Source of the DNA: Deltaproteobacteria bacterium
Lineage (GTDB): Bacteria; Desulfobacterota; SM23-61
Assembly: GCA_016875165.1 (NCBI GenBank)
Contig: VGSF01000023.1
Span: 1 to 53,654, forward strand
Length of the DNA: 53,654 nucleotides
Reading direction: 5' to 3'
A program made the position numbers and the translations under genes. The notes beneath the pieces are model-generated. The model searched no databases, had not been told where the DNA came from, and saw only the letters and a program-made list of their open reading frames with translations. Every line of letters starts with the position of its first letter. Within the stretch, counting starts at the first letter, position 1. Positions 43,998-52,626 of the stretch are shown in pieces.

Positions 43998-44044
43998 ATG
44001 GCTTTCCAGAACATCTTTTGCTCTTCCGTGAGCTCAAAATCCAT
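43998..44044 (-). pseudogene. 5' remnant of an acyl-CoA dehydrogenase gene
   Basis: On the minus strand, ATG at 44044 with a strong GGAGGAGG site opens MDFELTEEQKMFWKAIKK, the standard N-terminus of acyl-CoA dehydrogenases. After about 16 codons it runs into the repeat element and the rest of the gene is gone. It follows the small coiled-coil gene within 15 bp, so the two formed an operon. Confidence 0.6.
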
Positions 44045-44059
44045 AAGCCTCCTCCAGCT

Positions 44060-44317
44060 TTAGCTTTTTTCCTTAGTTTTTTTATAGACCGACTCGATCT
44101 TCCGGTCTCTTTCCCGTTTCAATCTGGCGATGTCCTTCTCGCGTTTCTCCTTTTCCGGGATTAAAATCTCCGCTTCGGCGATCCTGGCTGAGTAAACTTT
44201 GCGGATTTCAGCGATTTCGTTTTTTTGATTCGAAGAAAGAAAGACAACTTCCTCATCCCCTCCCATCTTCTTGCTCTTCTCCATGGCAATTTCCAGAGCG
44301 CTCTTTAACTCTCCCAT
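44060..44317 (-). CDS. Small charged coiled-coil protein
   Basis: The product has 85 residues from ATG 44317, preceded by AAAGGAGG. It is rich in Lys, Glu and Arg with heptad-like spacing (VYSARIAEAEILIPEKEKRE, IARLKRERDRKIESVYKK), suggesting a coiled coil. No family recognised. It sat just upstream of an acyl-CoA dehydrogenase gene that is now lost. Confidence 0.7.
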   Translation of the reverse strand: MGELKSALEIAMEKSKKMGGDEEVVFLSSNQKNEIAEIRKVYSARIAEAEILIPEKEKREKDIARLKRERDRKIESVYKKTKEKS

Positions 44318-44485
44318 GTTTGTTTGTCCTCCTTTCAAAAAATCGGCGAGGTCAGCTTAGAGAATGAATTGCAGCGCCTAAGAATAGAAGGAGTTTACAA
44401 TAAATGATCCCCTCTTTTCAATAGATGATTTGTCCTTGCCCCCTTCACTTTTGAATAAATTGATGAATTCTATGTGATAGAAAAA

Positions 44486-44673
44486 GCCCGGACGGAAGGG
44501 GGATGAAAGAGGGAGCACCGGCGGGAAAAAGATTGGACAATAGCCCATGCTTTTCTTCCGCAAAGAAAAGGCGGGATCGAAGGAAGGCAGGGTATCATGG
44601 AGGGAAGCCCCGCCCTTACCCATGAAAGAAATAGTGCCTTGTGCTCCCGAGAGATTCCCCCTCCCGTCCGGGC
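44486..44673 (+). ncRNA. Structured repeat copy F (candidate ncRNA)
   Basis: Outer arms GCCCGGACGG...GGGGGA (from 44486) and TCCCCCT...CCGTCCGGGC (to 44673) pair with one bulge, extended by GGGAGCAC/GTGCTCCC. Interior blocks GCACCGGCGGG, CTTCCGCAAAG, GGCGGG and GTGCCTTGTGCTCCC match the other copies. No outer inverted-repeat element was recognised. Confidence 0.5.
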
Positions 44674-44747
44674 CTGGGAAGGATCATCCAGCGCCAGTTA
44701 ATAATGAATCATTCGTGACCACAAAAAGTGAAGGGCGGCAAGATGAT

Positions 44748-44776
44748 TTGACACAAAGCGGAATGTTTTGTAGGAT
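44748..44776 (+). promoter_or_regulatory. Sigma-70 promoter of bioY
   Basis: Consensus TTGACA (44748-44753), a 17-bp spacer and TAGGAT (44771-44776) lie 29 bp before the bioY ATG. Confidence 0.65.
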
Positions 44777-44805
44777 AATCAGGTATTACTGAAAGGATCT
44801 GAATA

Positions 44806-45357
44806 ATGATGAAAAACAAAATCAAAAACATCATCATGGTTTCGCTTTTTGCCGCTCTTACGGCTGTGGGGGCATTCATTAAAATCCCCATTCCCTACGT
44901 TCCCCTGACCCTGCAAACCCTCATGGTTATGCTTGCCGGGTTAATTCTCGGAAGCCGCCTGGGAGCCTTAAGCCAGTTACTTTACCTGACCATCGGCCTG
45001 ATCGGACTCCCGATTTTTGCCCAGGGAGGCGGGCCGGGGTACGTTTTACAACCATCTTTCGGTTTTCTGGTGGGTTTTATCGCTGGAGCTTATGTTATCG
45101 GTAAAGTAGTGGAAAGGGAAAGAAGTTTGAGTTTTCCCCGCACATTGGCCGCCCTGCTCCTGGGACAGGCGGCTATTTATCTCTTTGGTATTTCCTACCT
45201 TTACTTCAACCTGAATTACATCATCAATAAGCCCATCTCTTTATTTACCACATTAAAAATTGGGTTCCTTGTTTTTATTCCCGGCGACATTTTGAAGACT
45301 TTGCTGGCTGCCTCGATAATGGCCCCCATTCGCCGGCGGCTCCTCCTCATTCAATGA
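44806..45357 (+). CDS. bioY: Biotin transporter BioY
   Basis: The product has 183 residues with about six membrane segments. IKIPIPYVPLTLQTLMVMLA and GLPIFAQGGGPGYVLQPSFG are the BioY signature. It is the substrate-binding component of an ECF-type biotin transporter. No EcfA or EcfT gene is adjacent; it may share a general ECF module or act alone. AAAGGATC ribosome-binding site and its own promoter. Confidence 0.95.
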   Translation: MMKNKIKNIIMVSLFAALTAVGAFIKIPIPYVPLTLQTLMVMLAGLILGSRLGALSQLLYLTIGLIGLPIFAQGGGPGYVLQPSFGFLVGFIAGAYVIGKVVERERSLSFPRTLAALLLGQAAIYLFGISYLYFNLNYIINKPISLFTTLKIGFLVFIPGDILKTLLAASIMAPIRRRLLLIQ

Positions 45358-45399
45358 TAACTCATTGATTTAACTAAGTAATTTTTATTAAGATTCCTC

Positions 45400-45428
45400 T
45401 TGACAGAAGGTGTTTTTTCGCCTATTTT
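45400..45428 (+). promoter_or_regulatory. Candidate promoter of the HEAGH protein gene
   Basis: TTGACA (45400-45405), a 17-bp spacer and TATTTT (45423-45428). The -10 overlaps a CGCCTAT/ATAGGCG hairpin (about 45419-45439), which could be the bioY terminator or an operator. Confidence 0.4.
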
Positions 45429-45548
45429 TTATATAGGCGTGAAGTGAAAAAAAAGGATCCCCCAAGTTTTACTCAATTTTCCCAGTCTTTTATAAAAACC
45501 TCACATATTGAGTAAGCCACAAAAGAGCGCTGGGTTACCCGGAAGGAA

Positions 45549-46601
45549 ATGGTATCAATGGCCACGGCAAGAGATATTCTGAATAATTGGGAAACAAAGC
45601 TGATGGAGATGAACAAGCCCATCAGCGAATTAAACCTGAAAATCGAGGGAACTTTACTCGAAAAACTAATTGGCCGGCTTTATGCCGAGTTGAACCGGAA
45701 AGGAATCATTTTAAAACCAAAGTGCTACCTTACTGACACATGGGGCTGCCCAAATAAAGTTCCTGTGATCGGGATTCCCTTTTATTATGCGGATGCCACC
45801 CTTTCCAAGATCCAAGATGAGATGCAGAGCGATCTGGAAGATGAACATGAACTTATGATGACGCTGCGCCATGAGGCCGGCCATGCTATTAATTATGCCT
45901 ATCTTCTTTACAAATCAAAAGAGTGGCAGGATACATTCGGGCTTTTTTCTGAACCATACCGGGATTATTTCCACCCCAACCCCCAATCCAGAGAATTCGT
46001 CAAACATCTCCACCAGCAGGTTGGCCAGTATTCCGGGAGAATCTATGCCCAGAAGCATCCGGACGAAGATTTTGCCGAGACGTTTGCCGTCTGGCTCACG
46101 CCCCGCTCCAATTGGCGCCAGAAATACAAGAATTGGGGCGCTTTAAAGAAAATTCACTTCGTAGATCGGCTGATGAAACAAATCGGGCCGCGCAAGCCCC
46201 TGGTAACCAACGGCGAATTGATCCGCCCCATCGAAAGCCTGAACTTCACCCTCCTTGAATATTACAATAAAAGCGAGGAACGATACCGGGAAAAAGCCCA
46301 GGGTTATGTTGACGATGTACTTAGGGAGATTTTCAACACAAACGGAAAGAAAGAAAAGAGGATTCCCGCAGGGGTGTTCATCGAGCAAAATAGAAATCAC
46401 CTTGTGGAAATGATCTCCCACTGGACAGGAGAAGGGGTTTCCTCGGTGGGCCCATTAATCGACAAGCTTGTCGCCCGGGCCAGAGAATTAAACCTCAACC
46501 TCAGCCCCCGCCGTCAATCCCGCAAGCTGATCGAGGTCACCGCCCTGGCCACCACATTGATCATGAACTATATCTACGAAGGAAAATTTATCGTCCCCTA
46601 A
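45549..46601 (+). CDS. Putative zinc-binding metallopeptidase-like protein
   Basis: The product has 350 residues. HEAGH at 108-112 is a zinc-metallopeptidase motif, and DEDFAETFAVWL (172-183) could provide the third ligand, Glu177. No signal peptide, so it is cytosolic. The C-terminal half is helical and unassigned (RKLIEVTALATTLIMNYIYE). Start is ATG 45549 or 45558. I know conserved hypothetical proteins of this kind but no assigned substrate. Confidence 0.75.
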   Translation: MVSMATARDILNNWETKLMEMNKPISELNLKIEGTLLEKLIGRLYAELNRKGIILKPKCYLTDTWGCPNKVPVIGIPFYYADATLSKIQDEMQSDLEDEHELMMTLRHEAGHAINYAYLLYKSKEWQDTFGLFSEPYRDYFHPNPQSREFVKHLHQQVGQYSGRIYAQKHPDEDFAETFAVWLTPRSNWRQKYKNWGALKKIHFVDRLMKQIGPRKPLVTNGELIRPIESLNFTLLEYYNKSEERYREKAQGYVDDVLREIFNTNGKKEKRIPAGVFIEQNRNHLVEMISHWTGEGVSSVGPLIDKLVARARELNLNLSPRRQSRKLIEVTALATTLIMNYIYEGKFIVP

Positions 46602-46680
46602 AACCAGATCGCTCAGGCTTGGGGCCCTATGCTGAGGCCTGAAATTTCAAACCCTCCCCCTCTGGAGACTGTGTCATAAT

Positions 46681-46861
46681 CGGACTGGAGGGCATGAACG
46701 AGGAAGCATCGGCGGGTGAAAAAGTTCTACAGGGCTTCCCAGTTTGGTTCCGCAAAGTGGCGGCAGATTCGTAGTACTGCTGATTTATTTAGGTTTCAGC
46801 CCGCCGCTTTCCTATGGAAGAACCACCGCCTTGTGATTCCGAGAGAATGCTCTCCAGTCCG
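46681..46861 (+). ncRNA. Structured repeat copy G (candidate ncRNA) inside a different inverted repeat
   Basis: Outer stem 46681-46695 with 46847-46861. Interior blocks GAGGAAGCATCGGCGGG, GGTTCCGCAAAG, CCCGCCG and GCCTTGTGATTCCGAG. The enclosing repeat is GGAGACTGTGTCA (46664-46676) and TGAGGCACAGTCTCC (46881-46895), unrelated to the ends of copies A-D. Confidence 0.5.
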
Positions 46862-46925
46862 GGCTGTCCGATTTCAGTATTGAGGCACAGTCTCCTGACG
46901 TAAAAACTCCGGGGAGGACTATTTA

Positions 46926-47306
46926 TCAGTTATTCTTTTTCAGCCATTCCTTGCGATTATTTTCCAAATCCCGGATGTAAGCCTCTATTATTTCTATGAG
47001 CGGCCCCCGGGGAAGAAGCGCTCCAGCCAGAGTGTATACTTGAAGGTGCCTCATGATCTGGTAGTAGAGACTCTGGCTGTCATGGCAGACGCATTCCAGG
47101 GGGCAGAAGGAACACTGGTTTTTATAATCAAGGCAGAATAGAATCTTGGTTGAGCCACACTGGAAAGCTTCCCTATACCTGGCCGGGTCCGCTTTTTCCA
47201 GGAGGAAGTCCCGCATGCGCACCCATTTTTCGATGGCTAGGGCAAAGGGATCCTCGCCTTTTTCGTGCCGCCTCTCCATCTCTTCCAGGCCTAACAACTT
47301 GACCAT
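46926..47306 (-). CDS. Cysteine-rich hypothetical protein
   Basis: The product has 126 residues from ATG 47306, which avoids overlap with the next gene; the longer frame to 47381 would overlap it. Cysteines cluster in the middle (FCLDYKNQCSFCPLECVCH, about 69-87), suggesting a bound metal. Same strand as and 17 bp after the TIGR04076-like gene. No named family. Confidence 0.65.
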   Translation of the reverse strand: MVKLLGLEEMERRHEKGEDPFALAIEKWVRMRDFLLEKADPARYREAFQCGSTKILFCLDYKNQCSFCPLECVCHDSQSLYYQIMRHLQVYTLAGALLPRGPLIEIIEAYIRDLENNRKEWLKKNN

Positions 47307-47323
47307 CAGTAGTCCTTTACCGC

Positions 47324-47596
47324 TTATTCCATCGCTTTCCTGGAAATCTCGAAAATCACTCTCGTTTCCGGGTCCGGGCATTGCAAAGTGTAAATATCCT
47401 CACGCCCGAAATCTTTTGGATCTTTTGCTTTCCCCATCATAAATAACGAATACTGAATGGCTCCCAGGGCTACAGCGCAGAGACTGATGGTTTCTTGGAG
47501 GTTGACCATTGTCCCTTCTATGACAATCTGGTCCCCTTCTTTCACATGCTGGCATTTGCTATCTTTGGCCCTGGCGATTACTTTGTACCTGGTCAT
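47324..47596 (-). CDS. TIGR04076-like small protein
   Basis: The product has 90 residues. KVIARAKDSKCQHVKEGDQI and CAVALGAIQYSLFMM, followed by LQCPDPETRVIFEI, follow the TIGR04076 pattern, a small family common in anaerobes with no established function. One cysteine in each of the N- and C-terminal parts may bind metal. Co-directional with the cysteine-rich gene. Confidence 0.75.
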   Translation of the reverse strand: MTRYKVIARAKDSKCQHVKEGDQIVIEGTMVNLQETISLCAVALGAIQYSLFMMGKAKDPKDFGREDIYTLQCPDPETRVIFEISRKAME

Positions 47597-47639
47597 CTTC
47601 CCTCCCCTCTTATCCCAATTTCAGCAGGATACAAATAGC

Positions 47640-47940
47640 CGATAAGCACGAAAAAAATAAATTAGCCACAGAGGGCACAGAGACCACAGAGTTCTTAAAA
47701 CCGAAAAAATATAAGAATAAGTGTCAAGTGTTTAAAGTGATCCGCTTGAGGCGGACAGAATTTCTTGAAAACCCTGGATTCCGGGTCGCGCTTCGCCCTG
47801 TACACCATGCGGTGCAGGGCTTCGCTTGCCCGGAATGACGATTTCCTCTACTTTTCAAGAGTTTTGCAAGAGCCTCTTCTATCAAGATTTTTTCTGGTTT
47901 TTTTGAGTTCATCCATGCTCTAAGTTGCTTTTTTGTTCTT
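47640..47940. repeat. Run of dispersed repeats
   Basis: TTAGCCACAGAGGGCACAGAG (47664), AAGTGATCCGCTTGAGGCGG (about 47737) and a GGATTCCGGGTCGCGCTTCG...CGGAATGACG palindrome ending near TTTTGCAAGAGCCTCTT (47862-47878). No gene. Confidence 0.6.
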
Positions 47941-47945
47941 AAATT

Positions 47946-48101
47946 TTGATGGATTCGTAAAAAGTCCTGTCCCTGTCATTGCGAGGAGTTCCGCATTGGC
48001 GGGACGACGAAGCAATCTTGTCTTTTCGGGCACTTATAAAAACGAGATTGCTTCGCTGGCGCTCGCAATGACTCTTTCACGAATTTTTACGAGATCATCA
48101 A
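47946..48101. repeat. MITE of the TCGTAAAAAGTC family, copy 6
   Basis: Very close to copy 1 (6214-6368), including the GTCATTGCGAG/CTCGCAATGAC interior. Right end is GAATTTTTACGAGATCATCAA-like, with one change. Confidence 0.8.
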
Positions 48102-48272
48102 CTTTAAAACTCTGAAAATTTTGTTAAGAAATTTTTTTATAAACTTTAGGCACTTTAGTTCACTTTAGCTCAGTTTAGGCACCCTCGGCACTTTTTTTAG
48201 TTGCGGCTTTGCCGCACTGTGTCCTCTGTGGCTAATTTAAAAATCCGTGTTGATATGCGTCCGCTAATGAAT

Positions 48273-48731
48273 TCATTCCACTTCCAAAATCATCTCGATC
48301 TCCACCGGAATTCCATTAGGCAAAGATTGCATTCCTACAGCCGAGCGGGCATGCCTCCCCGCCTCCCCGAAGACCTCTACCAGCAAATCCGAAGCTCCGT
48401 TGATCACCTTGGGCTGGTCTTTAAAATCCTCCGTGCAATTGACCATACCCAGGAGCTTGACCACGCGCTTGACTTTATCCAGGTCTCCCAGAGTGTCTTT
48501 GACCGATGCCAGGCAATTGATGGCCACGTTGCGGGCTGCCTTATATCCTTCTTCAATAGTTAACGAATTTCCGAGTTTCCCGGAAAGGATGGTCTTTCCA
48601 TCATCGTAGGGTCCATGCCCTGAAACGAAAAGAAGACCTCCTGTTTTAACCGCACGCACATAATTAGCCACCGGTTTGGGCGCCTCCGGCAGCTCAATCC
48701 CCAGGCCCTTCAATTTCTTCTCAATATTCAT
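48273..48731 (-). CDS. RidA/YjgF-family protein
   Basis: The product has 152 residues from ATG 48731, which has AAAGGAGG upstream. Motifs GGLLFVSGHGPYDDGK, NVAINCLASVKDTLGDLDKV and HARSAVGMQSLPNGIPVEIE define the family. RidA proteins hydrolyse reactive enamines/imines; this longer variant (with the E-x-Y-x-A-x-R-like EGYKAARN block) belongs to a Rid subgroup of less certain function. A frame extending to 49133 only reads through a MITE. Confidence 0.9.
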   Translation of the reverse strand: MNIEKKLKGLGIELPEAPKPVANYVRAVKTGGLLFVSGHGPYDDGKTILSGKLGNSLTIEEGYKAARNVAINCLASVKDTLGDLDKVKRVVKLLGMVNCTEDFKDQPKVINGASDLLVEVFGEAGRHARSAVGMQSLPNGIPVEIEMILEVE

Positions 48732-48835
48732 CGAATCCTCCTTTTCATTTTTCTGCAGGTTTAAATTAAAAATATCCCTGTTGCCCTTGGAAGTCAAGAA
48801 CTTGAAAGCACTGATTTTCGTCAACGTCCCCTTTG

Positions 48836-48870
48836 CATGACCCCAATTACAAAATTGCCTGATGCCAATT
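48836..48870. repeat. Solitary sequence resembling the RAYT flank
   Basis: GCATGACCCCAATTACAAAA and ATTGCCTGATGCCAATTTTG share GCATGACCCC, TTACAA and ATTGCCTGA with the inverted repeat flanking the transposase at 6-1058, 48 kb away. It looks like a diverged single REP. Confidence 0.4.
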
Positions 48871-49024
48871 TTGATGGCTTCGTAAACAGTCAAAATTGTA
48901 ATGAAGTAAAAAGCTCCATATGCAAGGCGCGCAAAACCTGAGGAGTGAGGCGTACTTACAAGGTACGCCGCAACGACGAAGGTGAAGCGCAACGCCACAG
49001 ATGGACTTTTTACGAAGCCATCAA
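48871..49024. repeat. MITE of the TCGTAAAAAGTC family, copy 7
   Basis: Ends TTGATGGCTTCGTAAACAGTC-like and GACTTTTTACGAAGCCATCAA-like. The interior is unlike the other copies and includes GGCGTACTTACAAGGTACGCC. Confidence 0.75.
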
Positions 49025-49026
49025 TT

Positions 49027-50143
49027 TTAAAAAACGGAAGCAAGATGGGATAGGAACTCTCCCACGGAATAAGCTCTAATCCCTGGCCGGAGAGCTGAGG
49101 TAGACAAACCCTCTCTTCCCGGATTAAAAACAAGGAAGCTTTTCACCTGGTAGTTTCCAATGGACCCGGCAAGCCGATTAAGGGACTCAGCCATTTGAGG
49201 CATAACGGTCCGCGAAGCCTTTGCTTCCAGAAGGATTAACTCGCGATGGCCCGTCGGGACCAGGAAATCCACCTTAAGCCCTTGCTGGTCGCGGAAATAA
49301 TAGATCTCCTTTGACCGGCCTGAATTGACCTGCTGTTTGATGATCTCGGAAGCCACAAACCCCTCGAAGATCGCCCCCAGAAATGGGGATTGTTTAAGCA
49401 TTTTCTCCGATTCAATTCCAAGAAAATGGCAGGCAAGACCGGCATCGACAAAATAGAGCTTCGGGGACTTAATGAGCCGCTTCCCAAAGTTCTCATAAAA
49501 CGGAAAAACGAGGATGATTTGGGAGGTCACTTCAAGAATATTCAGCCATTCTGAAATCGTGGGCACAGAAACCCCCAACAAGGAAACGACGAAACGTTGC
49601 CAGATCCCGGATGGAACTGACGGCGCGCACGTCTCTTTCCAGGTAAGACTGAACATAAGACCGGAACCAGATCTGGGAGGAAGAAGGGCGGGCCAGGGCC
49701 TCGGGAAATCCCCCTCGAACCAGTGAAACTTTTGAGGTTTCCCGCAAAGAAAAAGGCAGAAGCTGAAAAATAGCCGCCCGCCCGGCCATGGACTCCGTGA
49801 CACCCTTCCTAAGAGAAGCTTCCTGGGACCCCGTAAGAATCCATCGCCCCTTCTTATTGGGGAAACGGTCAATTTGGGTCCTCACGTAATTGAAGACTTC
49901 GGGAACATTTTGGATTTCATCAAGTATAGCCGGAGGACAAATTTCCTCGATGAACGCCCTCGGATCGGCGCGCAGCCGCGAGATTACATCGGGATCTTCC
50001 AGAAGATAATAAGAGGCCTGAGGGAAGAGCTTCCGCAAGAGCGTGGTTTTCCCCGAGCGCCGGGGCCCGGTCAGGATCACCGCGCTAAAATGACGGGACG
50101 CACAGAGCAGCTGGGGGCTAATCATTCGAGGAATAAATTTCAT
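49027..50143 (-). pseudogene. DUF4143 AAA ATPase with central frameshift/deletion
   Basis: The N-terminal frame (from 50143) has Walker A GPRRSGKTTLL, Walker B PAILDEIQNVP and sensor LTGSQEASL. It loses the family frame near 49590. The downstream frame continues GVSVPTISEWLNILEVTSQI through KLYFVDAGLACHFLGI and YYFRDQQGLKVDFLVP to the stop at 49027. About 20 residues expected before GVSVPT are missing, so both a frameshift and a small deletion are present. A defunct member of the AAA_14/DUF4143 family. Confidence 0.8.
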
Positions 50144-50388
50144 AATGAGTATTTTAAACTATTACTTTAAATATCTCAAATATAAAATTTCTCTCCGCCC
50201 CTATTTTTTCCTCGATTTTTCTGAAAGGCCTAAGAAGGATAAAAGAGCAGAGGAGGGATGTCCGTTTGACAAGTCTTGAGGTGTGGCGTAAACTCCTAAC
50301 CAGTCGCTCTTGGGGCGTGGAATCCGGTTCGGGCGGGGATGCTGTCTTGGAAATACTCTTGTTCGAGCGCGATTTGGCGGATGATGCT

Positions 50389-50928
50389 ATGAAAGCGAGA
50401 AATATGATGAAAAAGAGAAAAAGTATCAACAAAGAGTTACTTGGATTCTTACAAAGATTCTATGAATTAGGCGCCAGGGGCGTAAAAATTATTTCTCCTT
50501 CCACTGTGGTGACGGGTGACTGGGTGCGCTGGAAATGCCAATTCGGCTGCGGGGGATACGGTTCCAGCCTGATGTGCCCTCCTTATACCCCCAAACCTGA
50601 GGAAACACGCAAAATGCTGAATGGGTACAAAAAGGCAATTCTATTTGAAAGTGGATCCGTAAATACAAAAGAAATTGCCGCCCAAATGGAACGGGAGATT
50701 TTTCTCTCTGGATATTACAAGGCTTTAGGTTTGGGAGCCGGGCCGTGCCGGCTTTGCCGCACTTGCTCTTTTAAAGATGGGTGCAGGCACCCGGATGAGG
50801 CCAGGCCTTCCATGGAAGCCTGCGGCATAGACGTGTTTGCCACCGCGAGAAAGCACGGATTTACCATCAATGTGGTTAGAAACTACCAAGATCCCCAGTA
50901 TTATTTCGGCCTGGTTTTAGTGAAGTGA
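50389..50928 (+). CDS. DUF2284 predicted metal-binding protein
   Basis: The product has 179 residues from ATG 50389 (MKARNMMKK); the ATG at 50404 and the longer frame from 50266 are alternatives. Cysteine motifs CQFGCGGYGSSLMCPPYTPK and CRLCRTCSFKDGCRHP, followed by PSMEACGIDVF, are the DUF2284 signature and probably bind Fe-S or zinc. Common in anaerobes, sometimes beside corrinoid systems. No operon partner here. Confidence 0.85.
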   Translation: MKARNMMKKRKSINKELLGFLQRFYELGARGVKIISPSTVVTGDWVRWKCQFGCGGYGSSLMCPPYTPKPEETRKMLNGYKKAILFESGSVNTKEIAAQMEREIFLSGYYKALGLGAGPCRLCRTCSFKDGCRHPDEARPSMEACGIDVFATARKHGFTINVVRNYQDPQYYFGLVLVK

Positions 50929-50929
50929 A

Positions 50930-51243
50930 TTGAAATGCCTCGCGCCAGCTGCCGCAGAGTGGAAATGGGTTGGATATATATACCCCTTTGTTGTTAGCCA
51001 AGCAGAACCATAATTCAGGATCTTTTGGATATTGTACACCATGCAGTATAAGACCCAATGAACGTCGTCCTTGATTTTCCCGCTAATAGTGAAACGGCCT
51101 AGTTTCTTTACATGCCTGATATTGGCAAAAACAGGCTCGGTGATCGCGATCCTCTGCCGATAGATATTGCCACCTTTCCTCGTGTCTACTTTGTCGGCCA
51201 TCTCTTTCGTAGATTTCAGGGTGTGGTTCCCGCACGGACAATT
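50930..51243 (-). pseudogene. C-terminal remnant of an IS1182-like transposase
   Basis: Minus-strand codons CPCGNHTLKSTKEMADKVDT, IYRQRIAITEPVFANIRHVK and HWVLYCMVYNIQKILNYG match the end of IS1182-type DDE transposases. The frame enters from about 51243, where the IS701 element begins, and the rest of the gene is absent on the other side. Confidence 0.7.
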
Positions 51244-51266
51244 AGTACTACTACGTTAAGTTATTC

Positions 51267-51296
51267 TTGACATATATATGCACTTTAGTCTATTAT
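51267..51296 (+). promoter_or_regulatory. Promoter of the IS701 transposase
   Basis: TTGACA (51267-51272), 18-bp spacer, TATTAT (51291-51296). The expected start of transcription coincides with the ATG at 51304, suggesting a leaderless message. Confidence 0.55.
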
Positions 51297-51303
51297 CTTG
51301 GGT

Positions 51304-52626
51304 ATGGAAACCCAAGAGACTGATAGACTGCGACAAGAGGTGGAGGCCTTCTTGGCGGACCTTGGACTGCTGATGGGGCGTAAGGAAAGGCGGCAGCATG
51401 CGCAAGAGTACATCCGGGGTCTCCTCATGGATGGGAAAAGGAAGTCCATTGAGCCTCTGTCCCGCCGGCTTCCGGATGGGAATGTCCAAGCTTTGCAGCA
51501 GTTCGTAAATCAAAGCCCCTGGCCATTTGGAAAGGTTCGAGCCTCCCTGTCTCGGAAAATGGAAAAAGAAATTGTGCCGGAAGCCTATTGGCTCATTGAT
51601 GATGTTTCTTTTCCCAAGCAGGGGGAGCATTCGGTAGGGGTTGACCGTCAGTATTGTGGGGCCTTGGGGAAGGTGGCCAATTGTCAGGTGGCGGTCACCC
51701 TGGATTTGGGGACGGAGGAATCCAGTATTCCCTTGGATTGGGCCTTGTATCTTCCGGCGGAGTGGGTCGAGGATGAAAGGCGCCGGAAGAAAACGGGAAT
51801 TCCGGAGGGAATTTCTTTTAAGACCAAACCGGAATTGGCTTTGGAGCTGATTGATGAAGTCATCGATTGGGGGCTGCAAAGGCGTGTGGTCTTGAGCGAT
51901 TCTGGGTATGGGGAATCTTATGAATTTCGCCAGGGGCTGCGGGGCAGGCAGTTGGATTATGTTCTCCAGGTGGGAGGGGAGCTTACCGCCTGGACGAAGG
52001 ATCCTCATCCCAAGGAGATGCCGACGAAAAGAGGGGGGAAAATTCCTCGTAAGCGGTTTTATGCGGAAGATCTTCCTCCTTCCAAAGCTCTGAGACAAAT
52101 TGCCAAAGATCTGCCCTCCAAAAGCTGGAAAAACGTTACTTGGAGGGAAGGGACGAGAGGGCCCCTTCGGTCCCGGTTTGCTCGGATCATCGTTTGGGCC
52201 GCCAATGGGTTGCTGCAGGGAAAAACGCTTAGGGTGGAGCCCGAGGAATTGCTGATCGAATGGCCAGAGTTTTGCGAGGACCCCATGAAATTCTGGTTCT
52301 CCAGTCTGGGGCCAAAATGTTCCTTTCGACGGCTGATTCGAACGGCGAAAGGGCGATTTCGGATTGACCAGGATTACCGGGAAATGAAGATGGAAGTGGG
52401 GTTGGATCATTTCGAAGGCCGTTCCTGGCAAGGCTGGCATCATCATGTGACCCTTGTATCGATGGCCTATTCTTTTTTGGTCCTGGAAAGGTTGGCCAAT
52501 AAAAAAAACTTCTGGGTGGACCTTGCAAGCTGTCCGCCGGTGGATGCAGAAATTATTGCTGCTGTATACAGGCATATGCCCCATCTGCGATCAAAAAGTT
52601 TCCATCAAAAAAATTCACCCGGATGA
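51304..52626 (+). CDS. IS701-family DDE transposase
   Basis: The product has 440 residues from ATG 51304 (a TTG at 51298 is in frame). Catalytic acids are in WLIDDVSFPKQG, VVLSDSGYGES and the late Glu in YREMKMEVGLDHFEGRSWQG. The frame is undamaged over its full length, so it may be active. A 442-codon open frame on the opposite strand is only a shadow of this gene. Confidence 0.95.
   Translation: METQETDRLRQEVEAFLADLGLLMGRKERRQHAQEYIRGLLMDGKRKSIEPLSRRLPDGNVQALQQFVNQSPWPFGKVRASLSRKMEKEIVPEAYWLIDDVSFPKQGEHSVGVDRQYCGALGKVANCQVAVTLDLGTEESSIPLDWALYLPAEWVEDERRRKKTGIPEGISFKTKPELALELIDEVIDWGLQRRVVLSDSGYGESYEFRQGLRGRQLDYVLQVGGELTAWTKDPHPKEMPTKRGGKIPRKRFYAEDLPPSKALRQIAKDLPSKSWKNVTWREGTRGPLRSRFARIIVWAANGLLQGKTLRVEPEELLIEWPEFCEDPMKFWFSSLGPKCSFRRLIRTAKGRFRIDQDYREMKMEVGLDHFEGRSWQGWHHHVTLVSMAYSFLVLERLANKKNFWVDLASCPPVDAEIIAAVYRHMPHLRSKSFHQKNSPG

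Noticed and set aside
48732..49133. N-terminal extension of the RidA protein
   Set aside because: The extra 134 codons run through a MITE; the ATG at 48731 has a strong ribosome-binding site and gives the normal family length.
51256..52584. Long 442-codon open frame opposite the IS701 transposase
   Set aside because: It is a codon-bias shadow: proline- and histidine-rich, with no family resemblance, and fully overlaps a convincing transposase.
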